Source of the DNA: Branchinecta lynchi
Lineage: Eukaryota; Arthropoda; Branchiopoda; Anostraca; Branchinectidae
NCBI GenBank assembly: GCA_023053575.1
Contig: JAKZAP010000013.1
Coordinates: 7,636,001-7,700,000, forward strand
Length of the DNA stretch: 64,000 bases
Reading direction: 5' to 3'
Position numbers and translations under genes: made by a program. The notes under the pieces are model-generated. The model saw only the letters and a list, made by a program, of their open reading frames with translations. It did not search any database and had not been told where the DNA came from. This document shows positions 48,601 through 54,600 of this stretch, piece after piece (the first letter of the stretch is position 1; each line of letters opens with the position of its first letter).

Positions 48601-51600
48601 GCAAAAAGGTGGCTAAAGCCTGGTTCTCACTCCCCAGGTTTCTTCAGAAAATCTGGCCCGATCTATATTTTCAGGCATGCAAATTCTCCCAGATTTTACT
48701 TTTCTGGAGAGATCTTCAGAACAATTCGAGGAGTCAGGAGTGGGATCCAGGCTCAAGAAAGACAAAAGCAGCGTGACGATCAGATTGAAAGAACCTGTAA
48801 ATTCAACTCCTGTCATCACCTTAAGAAAGGCCCTGTCCATTCTGTCCGGCACGAGGAGAAACTGAAACGACCATATTTACCCCGTCCCTGAGCGGTTTCT
48901 CCGGCGGTGGCTGGTCACTCTCGGTCCCCGCGCCGACCGTACTTTCGGAACTTCGGAAGCCATGTAGCCTATTCATTAGGGAATTCCAGTGTTTCTTCTT
49001 GTCACCGCCGGGCTTGTCTGTCTCCAGGATTGCTTGTCTGAGGTACCGGGTTGACCCCAACTGACCATAGTTGCGGTTTTGCTGATACCATGGTATCTTT
49101 TACCACGGTCTAAAGTCGTTTTTGCAGTTATCGTGGTATCTGATACCACGGTCAAAAGGCATGTTTGCAGTTATCGTGGTATCAGATATTCAGATACTAC
49201 GGTCCGACCGTGGTAACTGGTCGTGGTATCTGAAAAGTCATCTCACTTTCATCAAATTTTGTCAGATTGGTGAGAAAGAAGTTTAGCTGGAAGTGTAACT
49301 GGATATCTGTTTTTCTTTTGGGATGACTTCAAAAAGCGCAATTTCGGCAATAGACGTTTTAGCAGAGCATCGTGTATCAGATACCACGATAACTGCAAAA
49401 CCGACTAATTGCAGATCCAGTTACCGTGATAACAGATACCATGGTATCAGCAAAAACGCAACTAATGCTATTTACGCGGGGTTTTTTCAAAGGTTACTTT
49501 TCTACAAAACATCCTACTAAAGCCCCGGTCACATGCATGCCTAGCCAAGCACAGATGTCTAGGCACGTGCCTAGCATCACCGTTCACACCAATGCCTAGG
49601 CACAGATTTTGGGTCAGGGACGGAGTTCCAGACTTGAGAACTCGGTGCCTGGCTAAGCTTGGGCACGGGCCTAGGCATCTGTGCTCGGCTAGGCATGCTT
49701 GTGAACGCGGCTTAAGCGGCTCTTTTTCTTCTTCTACCAGTTCCTAGAAGTAATTTTGTCCCTTTGATCGCCAACCCGTACCCGGTATAATCCTTAAAGA
49801 TTCTGGCCAGATCCAATCGTTCCAATTAATTTTGCGAATCTTGTAATCACTTGATTACCTCGCACTTGAATCTCTTCTGATCAAATTCGAGCACGGGGAA
49901 GGACTCGTTAATGGATTCCCCGAAAATTCAGCCGGAAGTCATCCTTGAAGTAGGATCGATAGAAAGTTTCACTCTTCTGGGACTGACTAAATGAGTTCCG
50001 CTCATCCAGCATGATTTCGAATATGTTTTAAACACTTTTGAAAGGCTACGGGGTCAAAACTCCCAAGGCTAGAAGAGTGGGCGTATTTGCCGATGGGTGA
50101 ATTTCAACTCGGAGCGTTTTTCACCTTTTGCATCAGCAGAGCACTTGCGCACCAGAACTGTCGATAGTCACTACAAGCTCTCCCAAAAGTATTCAAACAT
50201 GTTTGAATATATTTTTCAAAGTCAGCTTGGGCTCAAAGAATATATATCTCCCAACAAGCTGCACAGGACCAATCAATAACAACTTGCGTTATCATTGTGT
50301 ACGAAAGCCCTGAGCAAGCCACGTCAGTGCCCCTTTACATGAGAAAGCGCTTCCACTCTTAAGGTCTGCCGGACGTTTACATAAAAGACAAGATTTTGCT
50401 GGTACGAAGAGCGACCTGCGCTATTGGAGAATATCAGTTGCATGTTTTTTCATCACGCATACTGTGGCTAAAAAAATTAAAAGTAATCCCAACGAAACCG
50501 CACAAGGTGCGGCAAGGATCGCGCCACGATCGGACCAGCGCGTTTAGCCCAATCCTGCACAAGGAAAGTCGGCTTTAAACATGTAGGTAACTCACAATCC
50601 GTCAAATTTCAGAGGCGGTTCGTTAACACGAACCAAAATTTCAGAGACAAAGTGAGAAGCGGAAAGGCCATACATACACGAGGATTCAAGTTCGTGTCCC
50701 TTACGAAGTCAAGCTTTATCCAAATCTTCAGACGCGTGTAGAATGTGAAAGATGTACGAATGGAGCACCATGACGACGAAGGAGAGCGAACACGTCTTGA
50801 CAGAATTCTCAGGTGAAAACAGGTACCACGATGTTGATGACTACAAGTCTCAAAGTCTTCCTTAGCCAGCTTTCATTCATATTCATGGACACCAATTTCG
50901 CTCCTATCCGACCGCTCTTGTCCAATTAATTTCAGTTCGCGTCTAGACTTCACACCCGTTCCCCAGCCAGTGAAGAACCGCAGTAGTGGTCGAAGCTTTG
51001 ATGGCCCTTGGCTTGGCCGGTTGCCTTATTTCCATTTTCAAACGTCGTCAAAGTTGTTCACCGTTTTAGCAAACGGTTTAGCATTTTTCAAATCCAGCGA
51101 TACTTGCCGGCCGCAACTTCATCGACGTTGCAAACTTGCAAGCTCACCAAGCTCGACTTTCTAAGTTTGGAGAAAAAGAAAAAAAGTAACGACGGACGAA
51201 AAAGGAAATGGGTTTTGGGATTTATCATTAGACGAAAAAGGTTAGAGCTAAAAACGAGATTATACACCAATCTGCTAAATCCTGTTTTTGCTAAAAGTAA
51301 CTGGCGACCAAAACGGTATTTAAGAAGAAACCTTTGAAACTGAAGGTAATCTCAAACTTCGATCAAAAACACAGCTTGTTTCTTCGACATGTTTAGTGCT
51401 TTACGCGTCTTCAGCAGACTACTTCTATATACGTTTGTTCAGACTCAAGCCTCGTTTTTGTTGCATGCTGCAGGTCCACTTCTCGGCCTATCCCGGGCTG
51501 ATAGCTATTTTAGCCACAGTTTTCCTTTCAAAGCCCTGCGATAATTTTTTAAGCAATCGGTCACGTGGCTTTGGGGCAATCATCCGCCCGTATGCAGCTC

Positions 51601-54600
51601 TGTCTGAACAGGCTCTATCCCTATTCCGCAGATGCTATCTCTGCGGCTAGAACTTCTACAGGGGCTTCACAAGGACGTCTGGGGCTTACTAATGAAGAGA
51701 AGGTTTCGCAGAGAACAAAAGAAAAGTTTCGCTAAGGGAATTAGCAGATTTTTAGAGAATAGTCGACATTCAGGGCGTGTCGCTGCCGTAACGTGGCCAT
51801 TTTTCTTAAGTTTTCCCTTCTTGAACATTAATTCCCCAGCCTCAGAAGTTTTGAAGATATTGCAGCACTAAAAAGGACAAAGCTTGGCGAGGTAGCATAG
51901 GAGACACAGAGCTTGACAGCGCGACCATGCTTCGAGCAGACACAGAGGTGACGCAGAAGACAGTTTCAAAGGTCTACGTTATCTACTTCGTTAACTTACA
52001 GGCTACAGGACCTGCGTAATCACTGGTGCCTGCTTAATGCACGTATTCCTTTCAGTCCTTCTCGTACGTTCCTTCTGTCAATAGGGACCTGCATAATCAC
52101 TGGTCAGCCTGCCAAGTACCCATCTTCCTCTCAGTCTTTCTTGTACATTCCTTCTGTAAATAAGCTTAATCCCTATCTACCCAAATTACTGTAGGCCTAT
52201 ACTGTGACGTTAGCTGAGCGAACCATCGCGCCCAAATTTGCCAACAAATCCAGCCAAGATTCGAGATCGAAATGGAAAATTGCAAAATACATCCATGCCA
52301 AAATAACACTCCATAAAGATTTATTTGGACCTATATTATAATAATCCTCTAGCCAAGCAAAGCGCACTTTTGCAAGCGAAGAAGCCTTTTCGGCATTTCC
52401 ATTATTTTTTCGTTTTACTTTCCGTCTGTGCTGAAACCGATCAGATTATGTATCTTTTTCATTTCCAGCAAAGGATGTGCAAGACCGGGACAGATTTCTG
52501 GGCACGACGTGCAATCAGTAGTTTTTTTTCCATCAGGATCTGACAAGGCTGGCCATTTCATAATTTCGTGAATCTCTTTGTATTGTTTTCTCCTCACAAG
52601 GAATTTTTCAAGAATTCCTCACACTCTAGTTCCACCACAAAGCCGACCAATCCTTTTCCCGGTTTCCGGTCACTTCTATCTCTTTTCATATTTTCTTTCT
52701 TACCATCCGTAATTTCCATTCAAACGCCTACCGACACCGCGGGAATAACAGGCAGACACTCAGACAGAGAAGGTGAATAACAAAGCCAAGGAAGCTTTTG
52801 TTTATGCAACACACACAAGGATCCATCTCGGGGGATAAAGGAACAAGTTTGTCCGCAAGTCAGCTGATTGAGATGTATTACAGATGGACCCGGAAGCAAG
52901 AGTGCGTGCATGATAATAGAAAGAAGAGTAATTGGGAGTGATGATCATAAAAAGAAGAGTAATTGGGTGTTCATTTTTCATAAAAATAATTTTTTGTATT
53001 TTTTTAACTGTCGGTAACAATAACCAGTCAGTTTTTAACAATACCTTGTCCGCGGGAATAACAGGCAAACACTCCGACAGAGAAGGTGAATAACAAAGCC
53101 AAGGAAGCTTTTATTTATGCAACATTTATTTATTTCCCTGCCCTAGCCAAGCACTACATTTGTGCTTTCCTGGCAGGAATGTAAATAGTGTATTTTTTTT
53201 GTTTAAATATAGTCCAATGAAACTGAAACTGAACTAAACACACACGAGGATCCATCTCGGGGGATAACGGAACAAATTTGTCCGCAAGTCAGCTGATTGA
53301 GATGTATTACAGATGGACCCGGAAGCAAGAGTGCATGCATGATAATAGAAAGAAGAGTAATTGGGGGTGATAATAATAAAATAAGAGTAGTTGGGGGTTT
53401 ATTTTTCATAAAAACAGTTCTTTGTATTTTTTTTACCTGTCGGTAAAAATAACCAATAAGTCAGTAAGGATATCTTGCCCCCCCCCAACAAATATTTTGG
53501 CTAGGGATGCCTCTGCTGGTAATATTGGGCTTTCAGCAATCAAAAATGAGCGGGGCGAGACTTTGAAGCTACAGACTAAACCGATTATGGTACCTGTACA
53601 TAGAGCCCCTTCCCCACCACAGGCCTGCAAACGCTACATTTTTCATGAACCAAGAAAAATAAGTACCAATCTGGTTCATTTTACTTAATCATTTTTTCAG
53701 ATTAGGGAGTCAAGTAGGTCCCTCACTTCCGTTAGGGTTCCAAAAGGCGAATGCTTTTAGTCCCTCCAAAAGTAGCAAAGTAGCAGACGGGAATTTTCAT
53801 CTGAGGATATTTATTCGTTAAACTTTCCAGAAAGCGACAGTCCAGCCTCTCCCAACTCTTCAGATGATAAACGGTCGGAGTACTCCTACTCGCCCATCAC
53901 GGTCCTAGTCACTTTAGTCGCACACAAAATTTCAATTTTAGGGTAAAGTCCCGAGGGTCAATTAGCCCACAGAGCACCAGTACATCACGGAAAGGTAAAC
54001 GACCCCACACTCTCACCTCGAAAAAAGAAGAAGGGGGAGACGGGCATTTTTGACAGGCTTGGTAAGGGTCCTGATGATATGAGCAGAGGTGCGATAAGGT
54101 TATAGACAAGGACTTGGCATAGCAAATGGACAGATGTTTTTCAGATCCTCCCGTAAATATTTCGACGGTTCCGACGTTAGGGCATGCCCTGGGGCACGGA
54201 CACAATACCTTAGAAAAATCTATTTAAAAAAAAAAATATTTTCATTCAAGATGTTCAATTCAACCCATTATAATGGGGCACTGTGCCCTTGCCCCAGGGC
54301 ATGGTGCCCCAAATTACCAAAACTGAGGATGTGGGAGTGATGGACTCATTTCTATCACAAAGCCTGACTTCTGAAAAGCAAACTCTAGATTTAGCCAATG
54401 TTTGGCATACCTATACCCTACGTCTTGCCTACCATATCGAAATACAGGCATACGTGTTGAAGACTGGCAGTGGCAGATAGAATGGAATTTAAACGACATG
54501 TGTGATAGGGGTCACTCCACCTACCATGTGAATCCTTAACTGCTACTGCTCAAATTCAGCGTAGAACTAACCTGTCTAAATGCCGGGTAAGGTCCCAGCA

